DNA of 64,000 nt from Streptomyces sp. NRRL F-6676 (GCF_000725625.1 NZ_JOHS01000029.1:1-64000), one strand, 5' to 3'; positions 33,515 to 42,834 are shown, counted from the stretch's first letter. The notes: generated by a model not told the origin, from the sequence alone. A program made the numbers and translations.

Positions 33515-35011
33515 GTGCGGCAGGGGGGATTGGTCAGCCCTTTTCCGTCGGCGCGCGGGCGTCTGGCGGACGGGGTGGACGAGGCGGACGGCGGGATCAG
33601 ACCGTCCGGACACGACTGGGAACAGCGCTACCGCCGTACGGTGATCATGGCCGATACGGTGGCGACCGCCCTGGTCGTGGCCGTGATCGGGGAATTCTTC
33701 GGGGCCCGGGACGCGGCCAACTGGCACGAGAAGTGGGGAATTCTCGCCTTCGGCACCGAGTTACTCGTGCTGGCCGCGCTCGGAGTGAGCCGGGCATGGG
33801 CGCCGGCGGTACTCGGCCAGGGCGCCGAGGAATTCCGCCGGCTCGGCCGTTCGCTGTTCATGGCGACGGTCGTCCTGGCACTCGGCGGTATCGCGCTCAC
33901 CTCGCGCAACATCAAACTCTGGATTTTCGTCGCGATCCCCGCGATCGCCCTCGTGACCATGATCGCCCGCTATCTGCTGCGCCTCTGGCTGCACGGACAG
34001 CGCAAGGAGGGCCGGTGCCTGAGACCGGTGCTCGCCGCCGGGAACCCGGCCACCGTCCGCGATCTCATCACCCGCACCCGTAAGTTCCCGCACCTCGGCT
34101 GGCGCGTGGACGCGGTGTGCACGACGGACGGTCTCGGCCCGGACACCGACCACCTGGACGGCGTGCCGGTCGTCGGCCGGCTGACGGAGGTCGCGACCCA
34201 TGTCCGCCGCGACGGCTACCGCGTCGTCGCCGTCACCCCGGACCCGCACTGGACGCCGGACCGGTTGCAGCGGCTGGCCTGGAACCTCGAGGGCAGCGAC
34301 GCCGAGATGGTCGTCGCCCCGGTGCTGATGGAGGTGGCAGGGCCGCGGCTGCACGTCGACGCGGTGCTCGGCATCCCGCTGCTGCGGGTCAGCATGCCGG
34401 CGTTCACCGGGGGCCGCCGGGTGGTCAAGGAGGTCGTCGACCGGCTGGGCGCGGCGCTGCTGCTGCTGCTGTTCGCGCCGCTGATGGTGCTCGTCGCCCT
34501 GCTGGTCCTGGTGGACAGCCGGGGCGGGGTGGTCTACCGGCAGCGCCGGGTCGGCAAGGACGGCCGCGAGTTCACCATCCTGAAGTTCCGCACCATGGTC
34601 GCCGGGGCCCACCGGGCCCGTGCCGCGCTGGCCGACCGCAACGAGGGCGCCGGGCTGATGTTCAAGCTGCGCCGCGATCCGCGGGTGACCCGGGTGGGAG
34701 CGGTGCTGCGCCGCTACTCGCTCGACGAACTCCCGCAGCTGTTCAACGTGTTGACGGGGTCGATGTCGCTGGTCGGGCCCCGGCCCCCGCTGCCGGAGGA
34801 GTCCGCCGCGTACGGACCGGACATCCGGCGGCGGCTGCTGGTCAAGCCCGGGCTGACCGGTCTGTGGCAGATCAGCGGGCGCAGCGACCTGCCGTGGGAG
34901 GAGGCGGTCCGGCTCGACCTGCGGTACGTGGAGGACTGGTCGCTCGCCCTGGACACGGTGATCTTGTGGAAGACGCTGCGGGCGGTGCTCTACGGGCAGG
35001 GCGCGTACTGA
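33515..35011 (+). CDS. Initiating phosphoglycosyltransferase (WcaJ/CpsE-type)
   Basis: A 498-aa polytopic enzyme that loads the first sugar-1-phosphate onto undecaprenyl phosphate. About four N-terminal membrane helices are followed by a nucleotide-sugar-sensor-like domain (VLAAGNPATVRDLITR...VDAVCTTDG). A further hydrophobic segment (LLLLLFAPLMVLVALLV) precedes the catalytic bacterial sugar transferase domain with KFRTMVAGAHR, DELPQLFNVLTGSMSLVGPRP and KPGLTGLWQISGR. GTG 33515 has a CTGGGGGGT site. First structural gene of the locus. Confidence 0.92.
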   Translation: MRQGGLVSPFPSARGRLADGVDEADGGIRPSGHDWEQRYRRTVIMADTVATALVVAVIGEFFGARDAANWHEKWGILAFGTELLVLAALGVSRAWAPAVLGQGAEEFRRLGRSLFMATVVLALGGIALTSRNIKLWIFVAIPAIALVTMIARYLLRLWLHGQRKEGRCLRPVLAAGNPATVRDLITRTRKFPHLGWRVDAVCTTDGLGPDTDHLDGVPVVGRLTEVATHVRRDGYRVVAVTPDPHWTPDRLQRLAWNLEGSDAEMVVAPVLMEVAGPRLHVDAVLGIPLLRVSMPAFTGGRRVVKEVVDRLGAALLLLLFAPLMVLVALLVLVDSRGGVVYRQRRVGKDGREFTILKFRTMVAGAHRARAALADRNEGAGLMFKLRRDPRVTRVGAVLRRYSLDELPQLFNVLTGSMSLVGPRPPLPEESAAYGPDIRRRLLVKPGLTGLWQISGRSDLPWEEAVRLDLRYVEDWSLALDTVILWKTLRAVLYGQGAY

Positions 35012-35020
35012 GGCACGGGG

Positions 35021-35090
35021 CCGCCGTACCGGCGCGCGGAGCGCGGGCCGGTACGGCGGACAGGGGGACGAGAGCGGGCCGGTACGGCGG
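35021..35090 (+). promoter_or_regulatory. Mutually exclusive hairpins between the first two polysaccharide genes
   Basis: Left arm CCGCCGTACCGG (35021-35032) is complementary over 12 bp to CCGGTACGGCGG at 35048-35059 and to an identical copy at 35079-35090, so only one of two stems can form at a time. It begins 10 nt after the phosphoglycosyltransferase stop. Termination, mRNA processing or attenuation are all possible. Confidence 0.6.
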
Positions 35091-35108
35091 CCGGGGGGAG
35101 AACGGGTC

Positions 35109-35138
35109 ATGGGAGCTGGGGGGAGGAACGGGTCATGA
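35109..35138 (+). other. Possible 9-codon leader peptide overlapping the dehydrogenase start
   Basis: The module GGGGGGAGAACGGGTCATG occurs twice (35092-35111 and, with one extra G, 35118-35137). The first ATG opens a frame MGAGGRNGS whose TGA overlaps the ATG of the GDP-mannose dehydrogenase gene (ATGA). Each ATG has its own AG-rich ribosome site. This could be a translationally coupled minigene or simply a duplicated start region. Confidence 0.4.
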
Positions 35139-36451
35139 GAGTCAGCGTGTTCGGGCTCGGTTACGTGGGCTGTGTGTCGGCCGCGTGCCTGGCCGGGATG
35201 GGGCACGAGGTCATCGGGGTGGACGTCAACCAGGTCAAGGTCGACCTGGTCAACGGGGGCCGGGCGCCGGTGGTCGAGGAGCGGATCGGCGAGCTGATCG
35301 CCGAGGTGGTGGGCTCCGGGGCCCTGCGCGCCACCGGGGACGTCCGTGAGGCGATCGCGGGCAGCGAGGTGTCGCTGGTCTGCGTGGGCACGCCCTCCGA
35401 GCCCAACGGCAGCCTGTGCACCACGTACTTGGAGCGGGTCACCGACGAGATCGGTGCCGCGCTGGCCGAGCGGGGCGGCCGGCACACCGTCGTCTTCCGC
35501 TCCACCATGCTCCCGGGCACCTGCCTGAACCTGCTGGTGCCGCTCCTGGAGAAGCACGTCGGCGGGCTCGCCGGGGTGGACATCGGGGTCGCGGTCAACC
35601 CGGAGTTCCTGCGCGAGGGCACGAGCGTGCGGGACTTCTTCGACCCGCCCAAGACCGTCGTCGGCGAACTCGACCCGGCCAGCGGCGACACCGTGCTGAA
35701 GCTGTACGAGGGGCTGCCCGGCGAGGTCTTCCGGGTGCCGGTGCCGACGGCCGAGGCGATCAAGTACGCGGACAACGCCTTCCACGGCCTCAAGATCGGC
35801 TTCGCCAACGAGCTGGGCGCGGTGTGCCGGGCCCTCGGCGTCGACTCCCACCAGGTGATGGACGTCTTCCTGGCCGACCGCAAGCTCAACATCAGCCCCG
35901 CCTATCTGCGGCCCGGCTTCGCCTTCGGCGGCTCCTGCCTGCCCAAGGACCTGCGCAGCCTGGTGTACGCCGCGCAGCGGGCCGATGTGTCGGTGCCGAT
36001 CCTCTCCCATGTGCTGCCGTCCAACTCCGCGCATCTGGAGCGCGCGGTGGAGCTGGTGGAGCGCACGGGCAAGCGCCGGGTGGGCCTGTTCGGGCTGTCG
36101 TTCAAGCCCGGCACCGACGACCTGCGCGAGAGCCCGCTCGTCGAGCTGGCGGAACGGCTCTTCGGCAAGGGGTACGACCTGCGCATCCACGACGCCAACG
36201 TGAGCCTGTCGCGGCTGCTGGGCGCCAACCGCGAGTACGTCGAGACCCGGCTGCCGCATCTCGCGCAGCTGCTCGCGGACTCCGTGGAGGAGGTGCTGGA
36301 CCACGCCGAGGTGTGCCTCGTGGGGACGAGGGACCCGGCCGTGCTGACGGCGCTGCCCCATGGTGACGGCCGCGTGCTCGTCGATCTCGTCCGCCTTCCC
36401 GACGCCGACGCGCGCCGGGCCGAACCGGGGTACGTGGGCCTTGCCTGGTGA
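35135..36451 (+). CDS. GDP-mannose 6-dehydrogenase (AlgD-like)
   Basis: A 438-aa NAD-dependent nucleotide-sugar dehydrogenase: Rossmann FGLGYVGCVSA, STMLPGTC, VNPEFLREGTSVRDFFDPPKTVVGE, and catalytic Cys268 in GFAFGGSCLPKDLRSL. The DRKLNISPAYLRPGFAFGGSCLPKD run and the Cys number match Pseudomonas AlgD more closely than UDP-glucose dehydrogenases (which have GPGFGGSC), so oxidation of GDP-mannose to GDP-mannuronate is the best call; UDP-sugars cannot be excluded. It supplies the uronic acid for the polymer. Strong GGGGGGAGGAA ribosome site. Confidence 0.85.
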   Translation: MRVSVFGLGYVGCVSAACLAGMGHEVIGVDVNQVKVDLVNGGRAPVVEERIGELIAEVVGSGALRATGDVREAIAGSEVSLVCVGTPSEPNGSLCTTYLERVTDEIGAALAERGGRHTVVFRSTMLPGTCLNLLVPLLEKHVGGLAGVDIGVAVNPEFLREGTSVRDFFDPPKTVVGELDPASGDTVLKLYEGLPGEVFRVPVPTAEAIKYADNAFHGLKIGFANELGAVCRALGVDSHQVMDVFLADRKLNISPAYLRPGFAFGGSCLPKDLRSLVYAAQRADVSVPILSHVLPSNSAHLERAVELVERTGKRRVGLFGLSFKPGTDDLRESPLVELAERLFGKGYDLRIHDANVSLSRLLGANREYVETRLPHLAQLLADSVEEVLDHAEVCLVGTRDPAVLTALPHGDGRVLVDLVRLPDADARRAEPGYVGLAW

Positions 36452-36458
36452 CAGAACG

Positions 36459-37742
36459 TTGAAAGACAGCTCGTCGCAAGACCCGGCCGGGTCCGGCGCG
36501 TCGAAAGGTCCCGCCGGGTCCGGGCGGCCGGGCCGGCGTGCGCTGATCCTGGTGGAGAACCTCTCCGTGCCGTTCGACCGGCGCGTGTGGCAGGAGTGCA
36601 CGACCCTGCGCGACGCCGGCTGGGAGGTGCACGTCATCTGCCCCCGGGGCACCAAGCGGGACACGGAGGCGGAGGCCGAGATCGACGGGGTGCGGATCCA
36701 CCGCTACCCGCTGCGCGCGGCCACCGGCGGGCCCGCCGGGTATCTGCGGGAGTACGGCGCGGCGCTGTGGCACACCGCCCGGCTGGCCCGCGCGGTCGGC
36801 CCCGTCCACGTCGTGCACGCCTGCAACCCGCCCGACCTGCTGTTCCTGCCCGCGCTGCGGCTCAAGCGGCGCGGCGCGCGGTTCGTCTTCGACCAGCACG
36901 ACCTGGTGCCCGAGCTGTACCTGTCCCGGTTCGGCCGCGGCGAGGACCTGCTGTACCGCGCGGTGTGCGCGCTGGAGCGGATGACGTACCGGGCCGCGGA
37001 CGTCGTCCTCGCCACCAACGAGAGCTACAAGGAGGTCGCGGTCGGCCGCGGCGGGCGGCGGCCCGAGGACGTGTTCGTGGTGCGCAGCGCGCCCCGGACC
37101 GACCGGTTCCGGCCGGTGCCTCCCGAGCCGGAGCTCAAGCACGGCAAGCCCCATCTGCTGTGCTATCTCGGCGTGATGGGCCCGCAGGACGGCGTCGACT
37201 ACGCCCTGCGGGCGCTCGCGAAGCTCCGCGACGAGCTGGGCCGGACCGACTGGCACGCGGTGTTCGTCGGCTCCGGCGACGCCTTCGACGCGATGGTGGA
37301 GCTGTCCCGCGGCCTCGGTCTGGAGGAGCGGGTGACGTTCACCGGGCGCATCCCGGACGCCGACCTGCTGCGCCATCTGTCCACCGCCGACGTGTGCCTC
37401 TCCCCCGACCCGCGCAATCCGCTCAACGACGTGTCGACGATGAACAAGGTCCTGGAGTACATGGCGATGGGCCGGCCGATCGTCTCCTTCGACCTCAAGG
37501 AGGCGCGGGTCTCCGCCGGGGACGCCGCCGTCTACGCGCCCGCCGACGACGAGTCCGCGTTCGCCAAGCTGATCGCGATGCTCCTCGACGACCCGGAGAA
37601 ACGGGCCCGGATGGGCGGGATCGGCCGGGAGCGGATCGAGGGGCGGCTCTCCTGGCGCCACTCCCAGGCGTCGCTGCTCGCCGCCTACGCCGCCGCGTGC
37701 GAGAGCCGCGCCCCGCGCAGGGGACAAAGGCGGCGGCGATGA
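36459..37742 (+). CDS. Glycosyltransferase family 4
   Basis: A ~427-aa GT-B retaining glycosyltransferase: RALILVENLSVPFDRRVWQEC acceptor-side start, VHVVHACNPPDLLFLPAL, and donor-domain NPLNDVSTMNKVLEYMAMGRPIVSFDL with the EX7E-like region. The conserved part begins ~25 residues in. No good ATG is present; TTG 36459, just after the dehydrogenase stop, is the likely start, with ATG 36360 (overlapping by 90 bp) as the alternative. Stop overlaps the next start (ATGA). Builds the lipid-linked repeat unit on the inner membrane face. Confidence 0.85.
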   Translation: MKDSSSQDPAGSGASKGPAGSGRPGRRALILVENLSVPFDRRVWQECTTLRDAGWEVHVICPRGTKRDTEAEAEIDGVRIHRYPLRAATGGPAGYLREYGAALWHTARLARAVGPVHVVHACNPPDLLFLPALRLKRRGARFVFDQHDLVPELYLSRFGRGEDLLYRAVCALERMTYRAADVVLATNESYKEVAVGRGGRRPEDVFVVRSAPRTDRFRPVPPEPELKHGKPHLLCYLGVMGPQDGVDYALRALAKLRDELGRTDWHAVFVGSGDAFDAMVELSRGLGLEERVTFTGRIPDADLLRHLSTADVCLSPDPRNPLNDVSTMNKVLEYMAMGRPIVSFDLKEARVSAGDAAVYAPADDESAFAKLIAMLLDDPEKRARMGGIGRERIEGRLSWRHSQASLLAAYAAACESRAPRRGQRRRR

Positions 37743-39148
37743 GCGAGGACACGATCCGGCTGGTCACCCTCGGGCGGATACTGCGCCGGCGCCGGCGGCT
37801 GCTCGCCGTCCTCGTCGTGGTGGGCGCGCTCGTCGGCTACGGCACCTCGCTGCTGTTCCCGCCGCGCTACACCGCGTCGGCCTCGGTGCTGCTGCCGGGG
37901 CAGTGGGAGGAGCGCGAGCTGCTCACCCAGGCGGAGATCGCGACCAGTTCGACGGTGGTCGACCGCGCGGCGGCCGCGCTGCGCCGGCCCGACGTCAGCC
38001 GCACCGAGCTGCGGGACGACGTGAGCGCGAAGGCCACCGACGGCAACATCATCAAGATCTCCGGCACCGCCGACACCCCGGCGCGCGCCCAGCGCCTCAC
38101 CGACCAGGTCGCGCGGCAGTTCGTCGCGTTCGCCGGGCGGATCGCGGGCGATACCGGGGACACCGGTGCCACCAGTGACACGGACGGGGCGGCGGGGCCC
38201 GAGGCGCTGCGGCAGCAGGTGACGAAGACCAACCGGCGCATCACCGACCTGGCCGACGCCGCCGATCCCGGGCAGACCGTGGAGAGCGTGCAGGCCCGCA
38301 CCGAGCTGGAGCAGTTGCGGACGGCGCTCCAGGAGGCCATGAAGAAGCTGGACGAAGCCGACCCGGCGACCAGCAAGGCGGGCATGGTCGTCATGGGCCC
38401 GGCGCCCAGACCCACCGGTGAGGCGCCGCCGACACGGCTCCAACTCATTGTCGGCGGCGCGGTGTTGTTCCTGCTGCTCGCGGTCGTCGGCCATCTCGTG
38501 GCCGCGCGGGCCAACCGCCGGCCGCACGGCGAGGCGGAGATCGCCGCGGCGCTGGGCGCGACGCCGCTGGGCACGGTCGACGTGCCCGCCGGGCGGCACG
38601 GCCCGAAGCGCCGTGGCGTACGGGCCCGGCTGCGCCGGCTGCTGGGCACCGACACCCGCTGGGACGTGCCGGTGCCGCGCGCGTCGGGCGACGAGGCCGG
38701 GCGGCGGCTGCGCCACCGGCGGGTGTGCGCGCGGCTGCGGGAGCGGCTCCCGGCGCCGCGCCGGCTGCTGGTCGTCGTACCGGAAGGCGACGAGACCGCC
38801 CGGCGTGCGGCCGGGGAACTCGTCGCCGAGGCCGGGGGCGATCCCCTGCTGCGAGTGGTGGAGGTGCCGGTGTCCCGGCCGATGGTGCCGGACCGCGACA
38901 CCGAGTCCGGTGCGCTGGTCGTGACCGGCGCGGGCACCTGGACGGCGGAGGAGCTGGCCGGGCTCGCGGAGGCGTGCGCGGACGGCGGGCACGAGGTCGT
39001 CGGCGTCGTCGTCGCCGGTCCCGTCCGCGTCCGTACGACGCGGTCCGCCGGCCGGCGGCAGCGGGCCGCCGCGGACGGCGCCGTCCCGGACGACACCGCC
39101 GCGCCGGCGCTCGCGGCGCGCGGCCGTACGACGGGGGGTGCCGTATGA
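37739..39148 (+). CDS. Wzz-like chain-length protein with degenerate BY-kinase-like domain (1)
   Basis: A 469-aa protein: short cytoplasmic start, TM1 ~21-40, an extracytoplasmic part of ~190 residues with coiled-coil-like PEALRQQVTKTNRRITDLADA and LEQLRTALQEAMKKLDEA, TM2 ~234-256, then a cytoplasmic ~210 residues. The cytoplasmic part has the order of a BY-kinase (RLLVVVPEGDETARRAAGELVAEAGG ... HEVVGVVVAG) but no GxxxxGK[ST] Walker A and no Tyr-rich tail. Probably sets polymer length and organises the export complex without kinase activity. ATGA overlaps at both ends. Confidence 0.75.
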   Translation: MSEDTIRLVTLGRILRRRRRLLAVLVVVGALVGYGTSLLFPPRYTASASVLLPGQWEERELLTQAEIATSSTVVDRAAAALRRPDVSRTELRDDVSAKATDGNIIKISGTADTPARAQRLTDQVARQFVAFAGRIAGDTGDTGATSDTDGAAGPEALRQQVTKTNRRITDLADAADPGQTVESVQARTELEQLRTALQEAMKKLDEADPATSKAGMVVMGPAPRPTGEAPPTRLQLIVGGAVLFLLLAVVGHLVAARANRRPHGEAEIAAALGATPLGTVDVPAGRHGPKRRGVRARLRRLLGTDTRWDVPVPRASGDEAGRRLRHRRVCARLRERLPAPRRLLVVVPEGDETARRAAGELVAEAGGDPLLRVVEVPVSRPMVPDRDTESGALVVTGAGTWTAEELAGLAEACADGGHEVVGVVVAGPVRVRTTRSAGRRQRAAADGAVPDDTAAPALAARGRTTGGAV

Positions 39149-40875
39149 CGGCGGACCGAGCCGCGGAGCCGTCGGGCACCGCCCCGCTCCTGGATCTGCA
39201 CTCGCTGGTGGCCGCGGTGCGCCGACGGCGCCGTCTGTGGGGCTCGCTGGCGCTGCTGGGGCTGCTGCTCGGGGCGGCGGTGGCGGTCCTGCTGCCGCCG
39301 GCGCCGGCCGCGGTGACGACGGTGCTGGTCGCGCACGCGGAGGACCAGCCCAACGACACGGGCACGCTGATCCGCACCGACGTCGAACTCCTCGGCACCA
39401 CACGCATCGCCGGCGCGGCCCTGCGCGCGCTCGACTCCCCGGAGAAGCCGGAGGACTTCCTCCGGGACTACCGGGGCACCGGCCTCACCAACAACCTCCT
39501 GCGCATCGACGTGACCGGCGACAGCGACGCGCAGGCGGTGGCCCGCGCCAAGGCCCTGGCCGACGCGTTCGTCGCCGACCATGTGCGACGGATGCGGCAG
39601 GCCGCCGACGCCGAGGCGCAGGCCCTGCTCGACCAGCGCGACCGGATGCGGGGCGAACTCGCCCAGGTCAACAAGTCGATCGGCGACCAGTCGGAGAACG
39701 ACCCCAAGGCGTCGGCGAGCGTGGAGTCGCTGTTCGCCCGGCGGGCCGAACTCAACTCGCGCATCGCCGACTTCGACGAGCGCGCGGCGGAGGCGCGGAC
39801 CGGCACGCCCAAGGTCGTGGCCGGCACGCAGATCGTGGACGACGCGCGGGCGGTGCCGCACTCCGTGCCGAGGGCCGTCGTCACCGACGCCGCGATCGGC
39901 CTCGTCCTCGGCCTCGTCCTGGGGCTCGCGGTGGCGGCGGTCGGCGCGGTGGTGGCGGACCGGCCGGTACTGCGCCGCGAGATCGCCGCGCACCTGGGCG
40001 CCTCGGTCCTCGCGGAGCTGCGCCACGCCCCCCGCCGCCCGGGCGGCCGATGGCAGCGCCGCCGCACCCGCGCGGCCCGCACCCGCCTCACCACGACCCT
40101 CACCCGCACGGTACGGGGCACGCGGGCCCCCGTCTCCCTCCTGGAACTGGGCTGCGCCCGCACCACGAGCGCCCTGGCGCTGGACCTCGCGGCGGCGCTG
40201 GAGGCGGAGGGTCAGGTGGTCGTCGTGGACGGCCTGCCGGGCCAGGACCTGACCAGGCTCGGCCGGAAGCGGGGCGGCCCGGCGGTGGTCACCGCCGACG
40301 ACCCCACGGTCACCGTGGACGACGCCGGTCGTACCCCGGCAGCACGCGGGGGCGACCGCGCCACGCCCGTGGCCGGCGCCCCCTGGCCGACGGCCACCGT
40401 CAACGGCGCTCACACGGTGACCCCGCGCACCACGCCCACGGGCGGCGGCGAGCGGACGACGGCCCCGCGCGGGAACACGGCAGCGGCGCGCCGGATCGGG
40501 GTCGGGTCCGTTCGGCCCGGGGCCGCGTGGGGTGATCTGCCGTTTCTCGGGGAGCGGGCCGTGCTCGTGGTGCGCGTCGGGTACGGGAGTACCGCCTGGC
40601 TGCACACCGTGGCGCGGCAGCTCGCGGAGCGGGGGGTCGGGGTGCTCGGGGTCGTGCTGGTCGACGCCGACCCCCGGGACCGTACCGACGGCACGTTGTG
40701 GACGGGGCGGCCGGACGGGGTCGCGGCGGGCCGGGCCCGCGCGGAGCGGCCGTCGATGCCGGTGCCGCGGGTGCCGGACGGCGAGCGGACGGACAGCGAA
40801 CGGTCGGACAGCGGCCGAGCGGACAGCGAACGGTCGGGCAGCGGCCGGGCGGGCAGCGAACGGGAGGTGCGCTAG
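39145..40875 (+). CDS. Wzz-like chain-length protein with degenerate BY-kinase-like domain (2)
   Basis: A 576-aa second Wzz-type protein: TM1 ~31-50, an extracytoplasmic domain with LLDQRDRMRGELAQVNKSIGD coiled coil, TM2 ~249-272 (IGLVLGLVLGLAVAAVGAVVA), then a cytoplasmic domain with VSLLELGCARTTSALALDL and EGQVVVVDGL where a BY-kinase would have its Walker A and A'. The lysine is absent. Later AVLVVRVGYGSTAWLHTVARQ and VGVLGVVLVDADP follow kinase order. The C-terminus is a 30-bp DNA tandem repeat (DSERSDSGRA units). Acts with the preceding gene. Confidence 0.72.
   Translation: MTADRAAEPSGTAPLLDLHSLVAAVRRRRRLWGSLALLGLLLGAAVAVLLPPAPAAVTTVLVAHAEDQPNDTGTLIRTDVELLGTTRIAGAALRALDSPEKPEDFLRDYRGTGLTNNLLRIDVTGDSDAQAVARAKALADAFVADHVRRMRQAADAEAQALLDQRDRMRGELAQVNKSIGDQSENDPKASASVESLFARRAELNSRIADFDERAAEARTGTPKVVAGTQIVDDARAVPHSVPRAVVTDAAIGLVLGLVLGLAVAAVGAVVADRPVLRREIAAHLGASVLAELRHAPRRPGGRWQRRRTRAARTRLTTTLTRTVRGTRAPVSLLELGCARTTSALALDLAAALEAEGQVVVVDGLPGQDLTRLGRKRGGPAVVTADDPTVTVDDAGRTPAARGGDRATPVAGAPWPTATVNGAHTVTPRTTPTGGGERTTAPRGNTAAARRIGVGSVRPGAAWGDLPFLGERAVLVVRVGYGSTAWLHTVARQLAERGVGVLGVVLVDADPRDRTDGTLWTGRPDGVAAGRARAERPSMPVPRVPDGERTDSERSDSGRADSERSGSGRAGSEREVR
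40792..40863 (+). repeat. 30-bp in-frame tandem repeat
   Basis: Two full copies and a 12-bp partial copy encode DSERSDSGRA, DSERSGSGRA and GSER at the end of the second Wzz-like protein. As the unit is a multiple of three, copy-number change would alter tail length without a frameshift. Confidence 0.75.
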
Positions 40876-40878
40876 CGC

Positions 40879-42807
40879 ATGTGTGGCATCGCGGGTACCT
40901 ATCGCTGGCCGGACGGCAAGGCCGTGACCGACCGGCTCACCGACGTCCTCGCCCACCGCGGCCCGGACGCGGCGGGCCGCTACAGCCACCCCGCCGGTGA
41001 CGGCGAGGTGCAGCTCGGGCACCGCAGGCTGTCCATCATCGACCTGTCCGGAACCGGCGCCCAGCCGATGGTCTCCGGCGGCCTCGCCCTCACCTACAAC
41101 GGCGAGCTGTACAACGCGCCGGAGCTGCGCGCCGAACTGGAGTCCGCCGGGGCGCGTTTCCGCGGCACCTCCGACACCGAGGTGCTCCTGGAGGCCTGGC
41201 GGCGCTGGGGCACGGAGTGCCTGCCCCGGCTGCGCGGCATGTTCGCGTTCGCCGTCTTCGACGAACGCACCGGCGAACTGACGCTCGCCCGCGACCAGTT
41301 GGGCATCAAACCGCTGTTCCTGCTCCGGCGCGGCGACGGCCTGGTGTTCGCCTCCGAACTCAAGGCGCTCGCCACCGTCACCGGCGGCAGGCTGGAGGTC
41401 GACCACGGGGCGCTGGTCGCCTCGCTGCTCTACTACTGGGTGCCGGACTCGCGCTGCGCGTTCCGCGAGGCGGAGAAGCTGCCGCCGGGAAGCTGGCTGC
41501 GCTGCCGGCCCGACGGGCGGGTGGAGCGCGGCCGGTACTGGACTCTGAAGGACGTCGCCGCGGAGGGGCGGGAGCGGGCGCGCGCCGGGGAGTCGCCGGA
41601 CCTCGCCGCCGTCGTCGAGGAGTCGACCCGGCGTCATCTCCTCTCCGACGTGCCCGTGGCGACCTTCCTCTCCGGCGGGCTCGACTCCAGCTATCTCACC
41701 GCGCTGGCCGCCCGCGACCGGCCCGGGATCTCCGCCTACACGATCGGGTTCCGCGCCGAGGACGCCCGCTTCGAGGCGATGCCGGACGATCTGCGGTACG
41801 CCCGCGAGGTCGCCGCACGGTTCGGCGTCGACCTGCACGAGATCGAGATCGCGCCGGACGTGCTCGACCTGCTGCCCCGGATGACGTACCACCTGGACGA
41901 GCCGATCGGCGACCCCGCCGCGATCAACACGTATCTGATCTGCTCGGCCGCCCGGGAGGCCGGGGTCAAGGTGATGCTGTCGGGGATGGGCGCCGACGAG
42001 CTGTTCGCCGGGTACCGCAAGCACCTGGCCAACGTGCTCGCGCTGCGCTACCAGCGCGTCCCGCGCCCCCTGCGGCGCGGGCTGTCCGCCGCCGTGGACC
42101 GGCTGCCGGTCGCGTCGGCCCGCCGGGGCTACCGGTCGGTGCGGTTCGCGAAGCGGTTCCTGTCCTTCGCCGAGCTGCCGGAGGAGACCGCGTTCCGCCG
42201 CAGCTACACGATGTACGACCGCGAGGAGCTGCTCGCCCTGGTCCACCCGGATCTGGCGGGCACCGTCGAGGACGTACTGACCGAGCACGCGGACGTCTAC
42301 GCGGACAACGACCTCGACGACTTCGTCAACCGTATGTGCCTGGGCGACGCCCGCATGTTCCTGCCGGGCCTCAACCTCGCCTACACGGACCGCTCCAGCA
42401 TGGCCGCGTCGACCGAGGTCCGGGTGCCGTACGTGGACGTCGAGGTGGTGAGGGCGGCGTTCGCCTTCCCCGGCGACCGCAAGATCGTCGGCCGGCAGGG
42501 CAAGGCCGTCCTGAAGGAGGCGGCCGCCTCCGTGCTCCCCCGGGAGATCGTGTACCGGCCCAAGGGCCTGTTCAGCGCCCCGCTGCGGGCCTGGATGAGC
42601 CGGGATCTGGCGCCGCTGGTGCGCGAGGTGGTGCACGACGGCGAACTCGTCCGCTCCGGGCTGCTGCGCCGCGAGGCGCTGCAACGGCTCGTCGCCGAGG
42701 ACGCCGCCGGGCAGCGGGACTTCTCCAAACATCTGTGGCACGTACTGACCCTCGAGTACTGGTATCGCGACGCGATCTCCGACCCGGGTCACGACAAGGC
42801 GGCTTGA
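40879..42807 (+). CDS. asnB: AsnB-type glutamine amidotransferase (asparagine synthase family)
   Basis: A 642-aa protein with N-terminal Ntn-hydrolase glutaminase (nucleophile Cys2 of MCGIAGTY, then HRGPDAAG, RLSIIDLS, YNGELYN) and C-terminal ATP-pyrophosphatase synthase domain (FLSGGLDSSYL, SGMGADELFAGYRKH). In surface-polysaccharide loci these enzymes often amidate the carboxyl of a uronic acid rather than aspartate (WbpS/VioO-like). Here an AlgD-like uronate-forming dehydrogenase in the same operon supports that reading, but true asparagine synthesis is not excluded. Confidence 0.88.
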   Translation: MCGIAGTYRWPDGKAVTDRLTDVLAHRGPDAAGRYSHPAGDGEVQLGHRRLSIIDLSGTGAQPMVSGGLALTYNGELYNAPELRAELESAGARFRGTSDTEVLLEAWRRWGTECLPRLRGMFAFAVFDERTGELTLARDQLGIKPLFLLRRGDGLVFASELKALATVTGGRLEVDHGALVASLLYYWVPDSRCAFREAEKLPPGSWLRCRPDGRVERGRYWTLKDVAAEGRERARAGESPDLAAVVEESTRRHLLSDVPVATFLSGGLDSSYLTALAARDRPGISAYTIGFRAEDARFEAMPDDLRYAREVAARFGVDLHEIEIAPDVLDLLPRMTYHLDEPIGDPAAINTYLICSAAREAGVKVMLSGMGADELFAGYRKHLANVLALRYQRVPRPLRRGLSAAVDRLPVASARRGYRSVRFAKRFLSFAELPEETAFRRSYTMYDREELLALVHPDLAGTVEDVLTEHADVYADNDLDDFVNRMCLGDARMFLPGLNLAYTDRSSMAASTEVRVPYVDVEVVRAAFAFPGDRKIVGRQGKAVLKEAAASVLPREIVYRPKGLFSAPLRAWMSRDLAPLVREVVHDGELVRSGLLRREALQRLVAEDAAGQRDFSKHLWHVLTLEYWYRDAISDPGHDKAA

Positions 42808-42834
42808 CGGCGTGGGAATCCAAGAGGAGCTCGG

